Below, in pieces: positions 12,932-23,815 of a DNA stretch of 64,000 nucleotides. This DNA comes from Chamaecrista fasciculata (Eukaryota > Streptophyta > Magnoliopsida > Fabales > Fabaceae): the NCBI GenBank assembly GCA_003254925.1, contig QANZ01047639.1, positions 158,825 to 222,824 on the forward strand, given 5' to 3'. How positions within the stretch are numbered: position 1 is the stretch's first letter; every line of letters begins with the position of its first letter. Under the pieces are notes generated by a model that was not told the DNA's origin, ran no database searches, and saw only the letters and a list, made by a program, of their open reading frames with translations. Made by a program: the position numbers and the translations under genes.

Positions 12932-14880
12932 TTATATCTCGACTAACTTAAAAAATAAAGCAACTGATATCCTTTTTGTTTTCTAGAATCAGATAAGAAA
13001 TAAATGAAAAGAAGAATCTCACCCGAGCTTTTGATGGTGTGAGGCTTCTGCCTAACGCCCAAACTCATCATCTCTCTCTATCTCCAAGAAAGAGCAAGAT
13101 AAGAGCGAAACTTTCTGGGAAACCAAACAAAGGGATGCTTGTCTTTTGGGATTCCGAGTCATAGAGGGGAAATTAAAAAACGAAAAAGATAAAAGGAAAG
13201 AAGAAAAAAAGAGAGAATGCTGTGTCAACGTGTGGATGAGTTTAGTTTTATCAACGTAACAAATTTCCCTGAATCCGCCCCTAATCAATCTGCCATTAAT
13301 GGATCCTTTTGGGTTGAAAATTTTCTCAACCTCAAATAAATCCATTGATAGACATATCCCTCGTGATTTTGAAACCAAAAGGAAAGAACCCGTCACGTGA
13401 TTTGCTTTGACTTGTATTTGTTGTGGGGAATACTACCATGAAGTATGCAATATTTGTGGCTTTCGCAGCTCGGGTCAATTTCTACATACAGTTCCACTAG
13501 CTTCCATGTTTCAAAATCCAGAATTAAAGAAGTGAAGAAGCCCCCCCTAAATATTAGTTACGAAGCTATTCTGGGATAATGATTCGCTAAAATCTAGTTC
13601 TTGACTTTTAACATTTGTTTGTCCCTTGAAGACGATGTCGTTCTTGGAATCAATATCGGCTTCTTTATCATTTAATTTCATTGTTTTCAAAAACATGCTT
13701 ATTCGGTTAGGAATTAGGATACCAATAGGATGTTAGATGGGCCAGAAAATATAACTGGGACAGAATTAGAGATTGACTGGAATAAAACTGCAGGTAGCAA
13801 TTTTGGGCGTACCTTTGTTTTCGTTCATTAGATTAATCTTGGAATATGATGTAATTTGCTTACACTCTAAGTCTCTGAGCCTTAATTAATTTCCAAAACG
13901 TGTTCGAAATTAGTTTGTTGGCGTTTAATAATTGGTATGTCGCAACGTGGCTGCATAATGTGCATGAATACGAAAGATGTTTAGATGTCACTTCTCTGAA
14001 TATATACATCATTTTATGATAATATAATTTAGTTCTCAGTTATTATACATGTATAAAGGTAACTCATTAATCTCTAAAAGTTTATTTTTTTGCAGTTGCA
14101 TTCCAATTCCATTGTTAGCAATAGTGATATTGAATTTAGAGAAGAGAAGGCATTAGTATAGAGAAAGTGGGGTAACCACCAACAGAAGAAGGTGGTGACT
14201 GATGAATGATGATAATGGACTCGCCACCACGTGATGGATAAGCCATAACTTGATCTGCTTCTACACGTGGCCCTATCAATATTCTACTTCCTTCCTTCCT
14301 ACTGGGCCTTACGACTACGACATTTCCCATTTGGGCCTTCATGGGCTCCTTTCACATGCCCTCTTATATTAGTCTCTTGCAAACCATGACGTTTTTAAGC
14401 AAGCCACGTAGTCAAGTACCTAACCCTTTTAATCTTTTATGTACAAAGAAAAAGCAACTTAGTGTTTTTTAACGTCTCTTATTTAATGTGTGTATATATA
14501 TATATATTTAGCAATAATGATTTCCATGCACAGTATCAAAATTATTATTTTACTTATAGCACGATGATAAAAATAATTTAGTGCTATATAAGTTTTATAA
14601 TTAGAATTTAAATATGATTGTCTAAACAAGTTAATAATATTATTATTTTAAAGTGATTGCAATTTGTATAACAATTAATAAGTCAGCTCTTTTTCAATTT
14701 CAAGATAACTAAAAGTAATTCAGTAAATAGAAAATGTGAAGTTTTTTTTATAACCGATATGAATATCTCTAAAAAATACTATATATATATACACGTATAT
14801 CATAATTTACTCCTTGTGTTGAACTCTTTTAATTTTCTCATACTTTGCACAAGATCAAGATAGCAGTGGTGAACTTTTTG
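12932..14880. other. AT-rich intergenic DNA, no gene supported
   Basis: No protein family is recognisable on either strand. One compact ORF on the minus strand (14342 to 14136, 68 codons, second Met followed by GN) looks less biased than its surroundings. It has no recognisable domain and no well-placed promoter. It could be a small unannotated gene, but I do not call it. Confidence 0.4.
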
Positions 14881-15445
14881 ACAAATAGATCTTTTTAATA
14901 GTGAGTAGAGTGAGTAGTGGAAGAAATGTAAGATAGACGCAGGTGGGTTTTAACAGTGGAAGGTATGGTATGTGATAATTTGAGAGATGAGTCCGTGAAT
15001 GATGAGGACATGGATGTGATTATGAAGTGTAACATAGAGATAGCTGAAAAGAGAAAGAGAGAAACAGAAGCATTGAGTGGTGAATAGTGAAAGAGGGTAG
15101 AGAGTGAGAGTGAGAGACTAGAGAGGAGGAAACCATGAATGAAAGCGTCGGAAAGTAGGAAGCAAGATTTAGACAAAGGAAAAAGAGAGTAATTTTGATG
15201 AAGGAGGGCCCCACACCACACCCTCTCTCCCTTTTGTGGATAAGCTTCATATATTTTCCACCTCATCCAACGTTGTTCTTCATATTTCCCCCAATTCCAT
15301 CACATCACATCACATAATTATATAAACAACCATAATAATAATAATATAATACGATCTTCTCTTTTAATCTTTCTCTCTCTCTTCACTTGGCCCTCTTACC
15401 GCCTAGATTCGTGAACGTGTCCCGCCTGGGCTTCTGAAAATCGTC

Positions 15446-15451
15446 CACGTG
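15446..15451 (+). promoter_or_regulatory. G-box/ABRE-like CACGTG upstream of the OXS3-like gene
   Basis: TCCACGTGGCAG contains the palindromic CACGTG core with the GGC flank typical of abscisic-acid-response elements bound by bZIP factors. It lies 525 bp upstream of the ATG of a predicted stress-response gene. Function is inferred. Confidence 0.4.
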
Positions 15452-15907
15452 GCAGGCTCTCATTTATAGTGGTTGTTCATCCCCCTTGGCCTACATTGTT
15501 GTTGTCGCCCCCACTAACCTGAACAACACCTGATCACCGCTCATTGCTTCTCATTCCAAACCCCCACACACCCTCTATTCCTTCCTTCCTATAGTGCCTT
15601 ACTGGATCAGGATAAGCATTCACGACTTTCCCTTCTTATCCATTATATTCATTTTCATTAAATTATTTCGCTCCCCTACTAACTTTCATTATAAATAAAT
15701 GTCTCCAGATTAATCATTTAATATTACTTTAATTAGTAAATTTATAAATAGTGACACACAACACAAATCAACCTGTCTGTCTATGGATGATGCTTCATTA
15801 TAATGGGATAAATATAATCTCTCCCTCCTTCCCTCCCACTACTGTGGTTCTGTTTTCTATTACGCTTCAAACTCTCCTCCATCCATCCATGGCGCCTTTT
15901 CCTTCCT

Positions 15908-15913
15908 TATAAA
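15908..15913 (+). promoter_or_regulatory. TATA box of the OXS3-like gene
   Basis: TATAAA within CCTTATAAATTCCCC, 63 bp upstream of the ATG at 15976. A transcription start near 15940 would give a leader of about 35 nt. Confidence 0.6.
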
Positions 15914-15975
15914 TTCCCCACCCCCCATATATATCTATCTATCCTATATCATTTGCCTTTGGATCATTTGTGCAT

Positions 15976-17299
15976 ATGAGGATCGAGAGTAGCGGGTTAA
16001 CGCGCGAGGTGACATGCGCGTCGGCGTTCTTGGAAGATGCCAGAAGCGGTGAACATCACGCGCCGCCGGCCAAGATTTTAGATGATAACTTGAGTGCGTC
16101 GTCTTCTTCTTCGACGTCTTCGATCGGAAAGAATAGCGATCTGTCGTCGGAGGGGGACGAGGATTCCGGCCAAAATGAGGCTCAGAGTGCGTTTAATGGG
16201 CCTTTCGACATGATGCACTCCTTAGAAGAGGTTTTGCCTTTCAGGTACTTTCCATCTATTTTTAATTTCAAAAACACGGATACTAATTTAACACACTACA
16301 TAATGTAGTAATATATAATGGGAAGAGAAAATTAATCTGCTATTATATTTGTCTAATTCTATAAAGCGATCTTATAAAAGCCTCCGGGAGGTTTGGGAAT
16401 ATTGGTAAATGAATAATGCATTTCTGGAGTAGACTAACAAAACTAGAATGGCAAATCAGCTAATGANAAAATAATAATTATCAATTTAACATACTATAAA
16501 ATATTTTAATATCACATAATAATTCAGATCAGTACTCTAAACAAAATTTATAGCAAAATAAATATACTAAAAAAATCATAGAACATCACCCGTGCATCGC
16601 ACGGGTACAAAACTAGTATTGGTAAATGAATAATGCATTTCTGGAGTAGACTAACAAAACTAGAATGGCAAATCAGCTAATGAGAATTTTTTCTGTGTTT
16701 TCAATCCGCACAAATTTGGTCTTAATGGTTGGATTAATGTATTTTGCAGTAAGGGAATCTCAAAGTTCTATAACGGCAAGTCGAAGTCGTTCACGAGCCT
16801 AGCGGATGCATCAGTGTCACCATCCATCAAAGACGTAGCAAAACCACAGAATGCTTACACCAGAAAACGCAAAGCCTTAATGGCTTTTAATCATGCTTGG
16901 AACAAAAATCATCGAAGCAGCTTGCCTTTAATTAGAGGCAACAACGGTGGGATTTCAAAGAGACCCACATTAAACTCCAGCCGAAGCACGTTGGGTGTAG
17001 CGGTTGCCTTGAAAAAGTGTGATAGCAGTACTAGTAGTTGTTCAAGTTCAAGCGAGGACTCAAATAATGTGAAGTTCCCTTTACTAAGTCTTCCACCATT
17101 ACATCCTCAAATGAATGTATATACAATTAGCACAGATCCATCATATTCCTCTACCCTCCACCAGAATTTCTCGCCTTGGCGATCTTTCTCCTTGGTTGAT
17201 CTCCAACATTGTGCTACTGCTGCCACAATGAAGATTTCCACCTCACCCTCTATTAGAAATGAGACACCTAACTTGATATGTCATAACTCTAACAATTAA
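15976..17299 (+). CDS. OXIDATIVE STRESS 3-like (OXS3 family) protein, two exons
   Basis: Exons 15976-16244 and 16750-17299 sum to 819 nt, or 272 residues. The start is ATG 15976; the GTG codon six bases upstream is not used. Residues 40-66 are a Ser-rich then acidic run. The family signature follows the splice junction: a KGISKFYNGKSKSF motif at 91-104 and an AYTRKRKALMAFNHAW motif at 125-140. A second Ser cluster precedes a Pro-rich C-terminal region. Family knowledge: OXS3 is a nuclear-speckle, chromatin-associated factor that gives tolerance to heavy metals and oxidative stress, and its paralogues share these two motifs. It lies between FAP2 and ERECTA. The single intron carries a partial Helitron end and a duplicated 67-bp flank, so the reference intron length is unreliable. 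The exons are unaffected. Confidence 0.88.
16400..16683. repeat. 67-bp perfect direct repeat flanking a Helitron end and a single N
   Basis: Positions 16400-16466 and 16617-16683 are identical over 67 bases, starting TATTGGTAAATGAATAATGC. The first copy ends at a lone N (16467). The second begins directly after the Helitron 3' CTAG. Helitrons make no target duplication and this length suits no transposon, so an assembly join is more likely than a biological repeat. Confidence 0.9.
16467..16616 (+). mobile_element. 3' end of a non-autonomous Helitron
   Basis: An 8-bp perfect hairpin, ACCCGTGC (16588-16595) and GCACGGGT (16599-16606) with a 3-nt loop, is followed six bases later by CTAG (16613-16616) and then a host T. 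This is the standard Helitron 3' terminus (hairpin, CTRR, insertion before T). Only about 150 AT-rich bases remain to the left before the N. The 5' TC end is missing and there is no Rep/helicase ORF. Confidence 0.8.
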
Positions 17300-18300
17300 A
17301 CCATATGAGTAGTGCTATAATTAAGAGAACTCATACAAAGATCTGTGCTTAGTAAATTGCATCAGATCCCTCTATATCGATCATACCCAGTAGTTATAGG
17401 CATAGCAAGCCAATCGACCACTAACTACTCTAATTAATTAGAGGTGTTGTGAAAACCTGATTTGTAATGGGTTTTATGAAGAAAAGCATTTCTTCATGTA
17501 TAGGAATATGGTAATGGAATGCCTTCAAATCTGAAACTCAAAGACGAGATTCAGTAAATGGTATGTTTCAATTGTTGTGTGTAGACTCTAGAGGATGTGG
17601 CAACTGTCGCGTATTTGTAATTAGAAAACGTGATCGGATTCCTGTGTATTAATACAAGCACATTATCAAACCTGCACGGTTAACATCTTATTCTTGAGAT
17701 GGGTTAATTTACATATAGCAGGATGAACTATGTAATTAGAAAGGAGAGAGAGAGAGATTGTAGATCCAATCAAAAGGGTCCGTCGCATGGTCCCGTTTCT
17801 ATCTATGACTGATATCCATCATTAGCAAATGCATCGATAATTCCAATAATCTGTCCTCTTCCACCAGAAGCTTGTTATCAAAATTCATTTGCATTTCATT
17901 CTTTTTATTTTTTTTAAAAAACAAGTAATATTAACTTTTAATTTTTTTTCATTAAATTATTTCTAAGTATATATTTTATTTTGAAATAAATATAAAATAT
18001 TATTATTTATTAAATTATAAGAGAGTTAAGACTTTTGCATAATATATTTCTATTTGTAATTAATTTGCACCCCATGTCACTTGCTTTGCTAGCTGTTCAC
18101 CATATATTATTCAGAAAGTACGAAGATTAGATTAGTAGGCCTCACAGTCAATGCGATAAGCTTCGTTTCACGAGAATATTATTATACAAATTAAGAGTGT
18201 ATCAGATATTATTCAGAAAGAAATAATGTATGACGTAACGGACCATACGTGCTTCCCTCAACTGTGACCCGGAGGGCCATTAATCGTTTATCCATTATTT
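17300..18300. other. OXS3-like 3' flank, no gene
   Basis: 3' UTR of the OXS3-like gene followed by AT-rich DNA. I see no gene or RNA. Two copies of TATTATTCAGAAAG occur near 18107 and 18207. Confidence 0.4.
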
Positions 18301-18322
18301 ACAACCGTTTTGATTTTTAGTC

Positions 18323-20182
18323 GGCTATGTTCTCTCGGGTGAATTTCGTTTTGATATTATTTTTGTTGATGACTTCAGTCGATATAGTTGACTTTACTCT
18401 ATGAAACACAAGAGTGAAGCTGTGAATGCATTTAATATATTTAGATCTTTTGTTGAAAATAAATTTAGTACCAAAATAAAAGCAATGCAGTGTGATAATG
18501 GAAGAGAATATAAGCCAATTATTTCCATAACACAAGTCCCTGGAGTAGAAGTTAGGCTTACTTGTCCATATACCTCAGCTCAAAATGGACGTGCAGAAAG
18601 AAAACACATGCATGTAGTAGAAATGGGACTCACCCTCTTGGCTCAAGCTTCTCTCCCATTGTGTTATTGGGTTGAAGCTTTTCAGACTTCAGTGCATCTC
18701 ATTAACAGGCTTCCAACATCAGTTCTTGGAGGACAGACTCCACTTCAGCTTCTTCTCAAGGTTGATCCTGATTATGCCTCCTTACAGCCTTTTGGATGCT
18801 CTTGTTATCCATGTCTTAAGCCTTACAACGATCACAAGCTTCAATTTCATACACAAAAATGTGTGTATCTTGGTCCTGCACCACAGCATAAAGGATCTCG
18901 CTTTCTTAGCTCTACTGGAAAATTTTTTATCTCTCGCCATGTGGTTTTTGATCCTCATAGTTTTCCCTGTAAACATGGCTTCCTGAATCGCAAGATTTCT
19001 TACGAAGAAGATAAAGTATCATCAACTCCTCCTCTTTTAATTAGTGTAGGTGGAAAAGGACAAATCACTGATGTGACAGCAAGTGAGCCCAACAATAAAG
19101 ATGATTTTGAATTAATGAGAGTAGTTGGCACCAACTCACCCTCTTCACCACTTTCGATTACGGTGAAACCTTCAGTCCGGTGGTTAAACCTACGACAATT
19201 AGAGTAGTTCTTTCATTGGCTGCCACTTTTGGTTGGACCGTTTGTCAACTTGACGTAAATAATGCTTTTCTAAATGGTTTACTCCAAGAAAATGTGCTCA
19301 TGAAACAACCAGAAGGTTTTGTTGATCCTAATCATCCCAATCATGTCTGTAAATTGGAGAAGGCACTTTATGGGCTCAAACAAGCCCCAAGAGCTTGGTT
19401 TGACCGTTTAAAATTTGTTTTAATTAGCTGGGGATTTCAGAATGCTCGGAGTGATGTGTCGCTATTTTTTCTTCGGGAAAATGATCTCACCGTGTTCATT
19501 TTGATATATGTCGACGACATCCATGTGACTAGCAACAAACCAGAGTATTAGACGGTGTTCATTCGCAAGCTTAATGATCTCTTTGCATTGAAGGACTTAG
19601 GAGATGTCTATTATTTTCTTGGTGTTGAAATTCGACGAGACAGTACAGGCTTCTTCTTGAGTCAGCAAAAATACATTCGTGAGATTTTGAATCGCTTTAA
19701 TATGTCAAACTGCATTCCTGTAGCAACTCCCTTGGTAACAGGACGTAGCTACTCTGCTTCTGAGGGAACTCCCATGACGAATCCGTCTTTGTATAGACAA
19801 GCGGTAGGATCATTACAATACTTGGTGACCACACGTCCTGATATAGCGTTTGCGGTGAATAAATTGAGTCAGTATTTGTCGCAGCCAACTGATATACACT
19901 ATCAAGCTGTAAAATGAATTTTCGTTATCTTAAAGGGACGTTGAATCTGTCTTTGCATCTCAAATCAATCCCTACTCTTCAGTTACAAGTCTACACAGAT
20001 GCGGATTGGGCAACAGATGTCAATGATCGGCGTTCGGTGGCAGCTATGTGCAGTTATCTTGGCAACACTCTGATATCGTGGTCCTCTCGTAAACAAAAAG
20101 TGGTATCGTGTTCGAGCACGGAATCGGAATATCAAGCTTTAGCCGACGGAGTAGCAGAAGTCAAGTGGCTATGTTCTCTCAT
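18323..20182 (+). pseudogene. Copia retrotransposon, 3' half (integrase-RT-RNase H), degenerate
   Basis: Plus-strand half of a Ty1/Copia polyprotein. An integrase core with VDDFSRYS, then a stop, then DNGREYK, the integrase C-terminal region (GCSCYPCLKPYNDHKL, YLGP), a Pro/Ser linker, RT ([27 protein letters not shown]) and RNase H (TDADWA, STESEYQAL) follow in order. Breaks: a stop in place of Trp after DFSRYS, a large deletion between linker and RT (the frame jumps to FSPVVKPTT at about 19157), a stop at 19549-19551, and a frameshift at about 19915. RNase H stops abruptly after WLCSL where the minus-strand half begins. It is not functional. Confidence 0.9.
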
Positions 20183-21855
20183 GACTGAACTTGAGATGGC
20201 CCCCATAAGTCTGTATGAATAAGATCAAGAGGAGAAATTGTACGTGAAACAGACTTAGAGAAAGGTAATTTTTTAGATTTCCCAAATTGACAAGCTTCAC
20301 AAAAGATAGATACATCATTTAATTTGACAATACAACTTTGTAAAATCTGTTGTAAAACTTTAATATTAGGATGTCCTAATTTGTTGTGCCAAGCCAAGTA
20401 TTGTTTCTGTTGTTCTTCCTGAGAAATTGCCAAATAAGCTTGAGCTGGGACATTGTAATGCTTGAGATCATCCATTTGATAGAGGCCTTGTTTTGATTTC
20501 CCTTGAGCCAACGGTCGACCGGTCATCTTGTCCTTCACAACACAAGTCTTGTTAGAAAAGATAACATCCACATCATTGTCATTTGTAAGCCTATCAACAC
20601 TGATTAAATTTTTTGTCGCTGCAGGGACTAATAAAACATTTCTCATCTGTAAATCAGAGATGTTGGAGTGTAATGTAGAATTACCAACTCCTGAAATATG
20701 AGCCAAATCACCAGTACAAGTATGTAATTTTGTCATACCTATGGGAGCAATGTCATCCAGCTGGTCTCCATGTGAAGTCACATGATAGTTTGCTCCATTA
20801 TCCATATACCAAGACTCATCAGTGACAGAGGAGGGTGTCGCATAGTAAGCTTGAGGAGGAGAATCATAGAGACGAGTTTGTTCAGAGGTAATAGAGTGAT
20901 CGAATCTGTGATAGCAATTTAGAGCAACATGCCCTGGTTTCTCACAAACTTGACAGAAGATTCGTGAGCCTGAGTTGTGAGAACAAGAGCTACCAAAGTT
21001 AGAAGAGTTACCAAAATGATTGAAAGTACCTCGCCGTCCTCTACCACGTCGACCTCTAAAACCCCTAGCTCCACGCCAAGTTGATCGACCAGAGATGTTT
21101 GAGCCACGTCCACCATTGTAGGAATCATCACGATGAGCAAGATGGGCTGCTGGCTGAATAGATAATGCAGAGAATTGATTTTAAACTCGGCTTTCAAAGG
21201 CAAGCAAGTCAGCTTGTACACCAATCCAGGTAGGGTTTTTCTCTTTTGATAGCTGCACAACAATTGCATTGTATTCTGCATCTAGTCCATCTAAAGTATG
21301 TAAGATTAAATCCTCCATAGTAATGGGAGCACCTGCAAGTGTCAACTGATCAAAGATTGTTTTCATTTTGGACAGATATTCAAACATTTTCATAGAGTTC
21401 TTCTTGGTTTTATGGAGCTTCGACTTGAGCACCATAACTCGGGACTTCATTGCAGCACAACAGAGATTCCGAGCACCAATCCATAGATCTCTAGCAGTGG
21501 AACAATGTAGCAACTAGATACTCAACTCTTGAGTCATTTGTCCTCGAAGCCATCCTACTAGCATCCTATCAACTGTGAACCGTTCTTTGAATGCTGGATT
21601 TGTCACCAGTTGAGTTCCTTCAGGAAGGAGACGAGGTGGCGCATCAGTTTTTTCAGCAATGTGGGACTCGAGCGAATTTCCTTCAATGAGAGGTTGAACA
21701 ATAGCTTCCCACACTAGGTAATTTTCTCTATCCAACTTGATAGAGGCGGTTTGAATGGATGATCCAAAAAGGGTATAGGTTTTGGTGACTGGATTTGCAT
21801 TTGCAAATGGTGAAGCTGTGCTCGAGGTAGCAGACAATGGGGTTGAGGAATCCAT
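20183..21855 (-). pseudogene. Copia retrotransposon, 5' half (gag-protease-integrase start), inverted
   Basis: Minus-strand half of the same kind of element. Gag starts at ATG 21855 (MDSSTPLS) just after the primer-binding site. It shows a Copia gag domain with DRENYLVWE, a stop at about 21514, a second stop near 21181, an arginine/glycine-rich stretch and a zinc knuckle CQVCEKPGHVALNC. The protease motif WYMDNGA, the GAG-pre-integrase region with HNKLGHP, and the zinc-binding and first integrase segment ending DLIHTDLWGPS follow. It ends at about 20183 where the plus-strand half ends. The two halves complement each other along the polyprotein, so they probably derive from one element or two close relatives. 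Confidence 0.9.
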
Positions 21856-21869
21856 GAGAAAAGGAACCT

Positions 21870-21882
21870 GGCTCTGATACCA
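21870..21882 (-). other. Copia primer-binding site (initiator tRNA-Met)
   Basis: On the minus strand TGGTATCAGAGCC matches the 3' end complement of plant initiator tRNA-Met used by most plant Copia elements. It lies between the LTR and the gag ATG. Confidence 0.85.
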
Positions 21883-21894
21883 AGATAGATAAAT

Positions 21895-22135
21895 AGGGTT
21901 TTGAGTAAATGAATTCTGGACAGCTTGAATCCTAGCCTTGTCCATTAGCTTTATATATATGTGCCCAAGAATATGAATTTAGGGCTACATGAAAGAATAT
22001 TCTCAGGACACCTGTCCTAAGAGATAAAGACAAAATTACAATGAGTTGGCAACCAAAACCTGCACACTAATAAACCAATACATACTATACAATTAACAAT
22101 ACAATAAAGCATAGATAATATCCTACTCCTTAACA
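21895..22135 (-). mobile_element. 5' LTR of the Copia element
   Basis: Reading the minus strand, the LTR begins TGTTAAGGAGTAGG at 22135. It has a TATATATAAAGC promoter box near 21945-21960 and ends shortly before the primer-binding site. The exact 3' boundary is uncertain by about 15 bp. No second LTR is visible beside the left end at 18323, so the element has lost one LTR. Confidence 0.7.
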
Positions 22136-22754
22136 TGAATTACTTACAAGTTTTATACTTTTTTTTTAATCATACAAGTTTTATACTTGTAGTTGCAACT
22201 TGAAAGTGGGTTTGGATTTATACAATAACAAATTCAAACCTTCATTGCCCAGCTCTCAATACTTAAGGCCCATGATTTTGTAATGTGACCTAAATAAAAG
22301 GCCCATTTTCTTCCTTACAGAAGTTTTACTAGGTAACTCGAGAGGTTTAAATAAACGTCCCAAAAACGAAGTAAGGAAAAATAAACGAAAATATCTTTTT
22401 GGTCACTTTTTTTTTGGCCCGAATTTTTTGTCACTTTGTTATAGTGAAATTAAATTTTATTTCGAACAAAAATAAATAAATAAATAAATAAATAAATTTT
22501 ATTTCGGATTTTCCTGAAATTAATTTTCTTTTACGCACTGAGGAATAGAGAAGACAAGATTTTGATGATGTATGCAATATGGATTACTTTTTCTATTTTC
22601 TAAGATAAATGGGAGAATCCCAGGGAACTATAAATAAAACGTCATCATGTCATCATTATATTGGGAAGTTTTATTAGAGATAAGTTTTTAAATAAAGATA
22701 TTTTTCAACGCAATCAGAAAATAAAATATCTAATAGTTCAAAAATTTACCGGTA
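22136..22754. other. AT-rich intergenic DNA
   Basis: No gene. Contains an (AAAT)n-type microsatellite near 22468-22496. Confidence 0.4.
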
Positions 22755-23815
22755 TAGGGATGGCAACGGGTGAGTATCTGCTTATTCTGTTTCTATTCGT
22801 ATCCGTATTTGTACATGATAATAGGCCCAATAATTAGGAGGCCCAATTGGCAGAAGACGCCCTTGGCCCAGCAAGCCATAGGTTCACAAGGTAGGTTGTA
22901 AGGGCGAGAATGCCCTTAACCCCGCTAAGGCAAGGACGCCCATAACTATAGAGGGCATGGGCGCCCACGGAGCATAAGGTCGCAAGGAATAAGAAAACAT
23001 TCCCTGAACCAATCAGGAACCAATCAAGGATCAACCAAGATCCGCTGTCAATCAAGACAAATCGCTTAGAGATCCTTCCCATGGATTCTGCCTTGGTCAT
23101 CAAGGCGCCTTACGCAAATAAGGAAATAGTGATTCACTTATCCTTAATTGGCAAAAAAATATCTTCCTACATGAAATAGGAAAAATTATGATTCACTCCC
23201 ATATCACTGAAGATATCTCTCCTGCAATCAAAGGAGTTTCCTAAAGTGGGTTCTCCCCAATGAGCCTATAAATACAAGATGGTAACCCTAAGGTACGCTA
23301 CTCATGCTAGCTCATATTCTCATCTCTTATCACCATATACTAACTTAAGCTTCAGAGGTGAATCATGGGAGACCCCCTGTAGTTCATTATCTTGCAGGAA
23401 AATCTTGCGGTGAACCGGGAAACGACCCTCGGCCAAATCCTAGTTCATCAGTTCATTCTCTCTAAGATCCGTATCATATCCGTATTTGATATCCGATATC
23501 CAACGGGTACCCTAAATATCCGAAATACCCTAAAATAATGAATATATATAGGATAGGATATCTGAATTCAAAAATCGGATATATCTGATATCCAATATCC
23601 GTTAATTTAAATAAATTAATTAAAAATATAATAAAAATGTATAAAATATTTATATTATAAGGTATCGGTTATCATATATCCTAACTATCCGTTCATTTCG
23701 GACGGATACGGATAGTTAATTTTTTACTTTTCAATACCCGTACCCTATCCGATATTCGGTATCCGACGGATATCATACATTTTTTTATGGGTGGATTCGA
23801 ACGGATATCCTAAAT
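22755..23815. mobile_element. ATCCG-rich hAT-type MITE, 3'-truncated and interrupted
   Basis: Begins with TAGGGATGGCAAC, the same terminal sequence as the intact element at 35466. It has the same internal pattern of TATCCG/GATATCC motifs in both orientations (22785-22815 and 23470-23810). The right terminal inverted repeat is not visible. Sequence at 22816-23476 is foreign to this pattern and splits the element. Confidence 0.65.
22816..23476 (+). mobile_element. LTR-like insertion (solo LTR, Tat/Ogre-like Ty3 type suspected)
   Basis: A block of about 660 bp bounded by TGATA and TATCA. It has GC-richer sequence, a CCTATAAATACAAG promoter box at about 23265-23280, and downstream CTAACTTAAGCTTCAGAGG and TTGCAGG motifs that resemble the R/U5 part of plant Tat-lineage Ty3/gypsy LTRs. 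No primer-binding site or coding region follows. The 12-mer TATCCGTATTTG lies on both sides, but it is part of the host repeat, so a true target duplication cannot be proven. Confidence 0.45.

Noticed and set aside
13052-13396. Minus-strand ORF of 114 codons
   Set aside because: No recognisable motif; composition follows a purine-rich tract; no promoter or splice context supports it.
14136-14342. Minus-strand 68-codon ORF with an MGN second start
   Set aside because: Looks less random than its neighbours but has no family. The nearest TATA-like site would leave almost no leader. Kept only as a remark.
14895-15266. Minus-strand ORF of 123 codons upstream of the OXS3-like gene
   Set aside because: It lies in GA/CT-rich promoter DNA, gives a Ser/Leu/His-biased product with no domain, and overlaps the expected regulatory region.
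22834-23103. Minus-strand ORF of 89 codons
   Set aside because: Lies inside the LTR-like block, has no domain, and codes on the strand opposite to the apparent LTR promoter.
23785-23805. GGATTCGAACGG, resembling a tRNA T-loop
   Set aside because: Part of the ATCCG-rich repeat; no cloverleaf can be formed around it.
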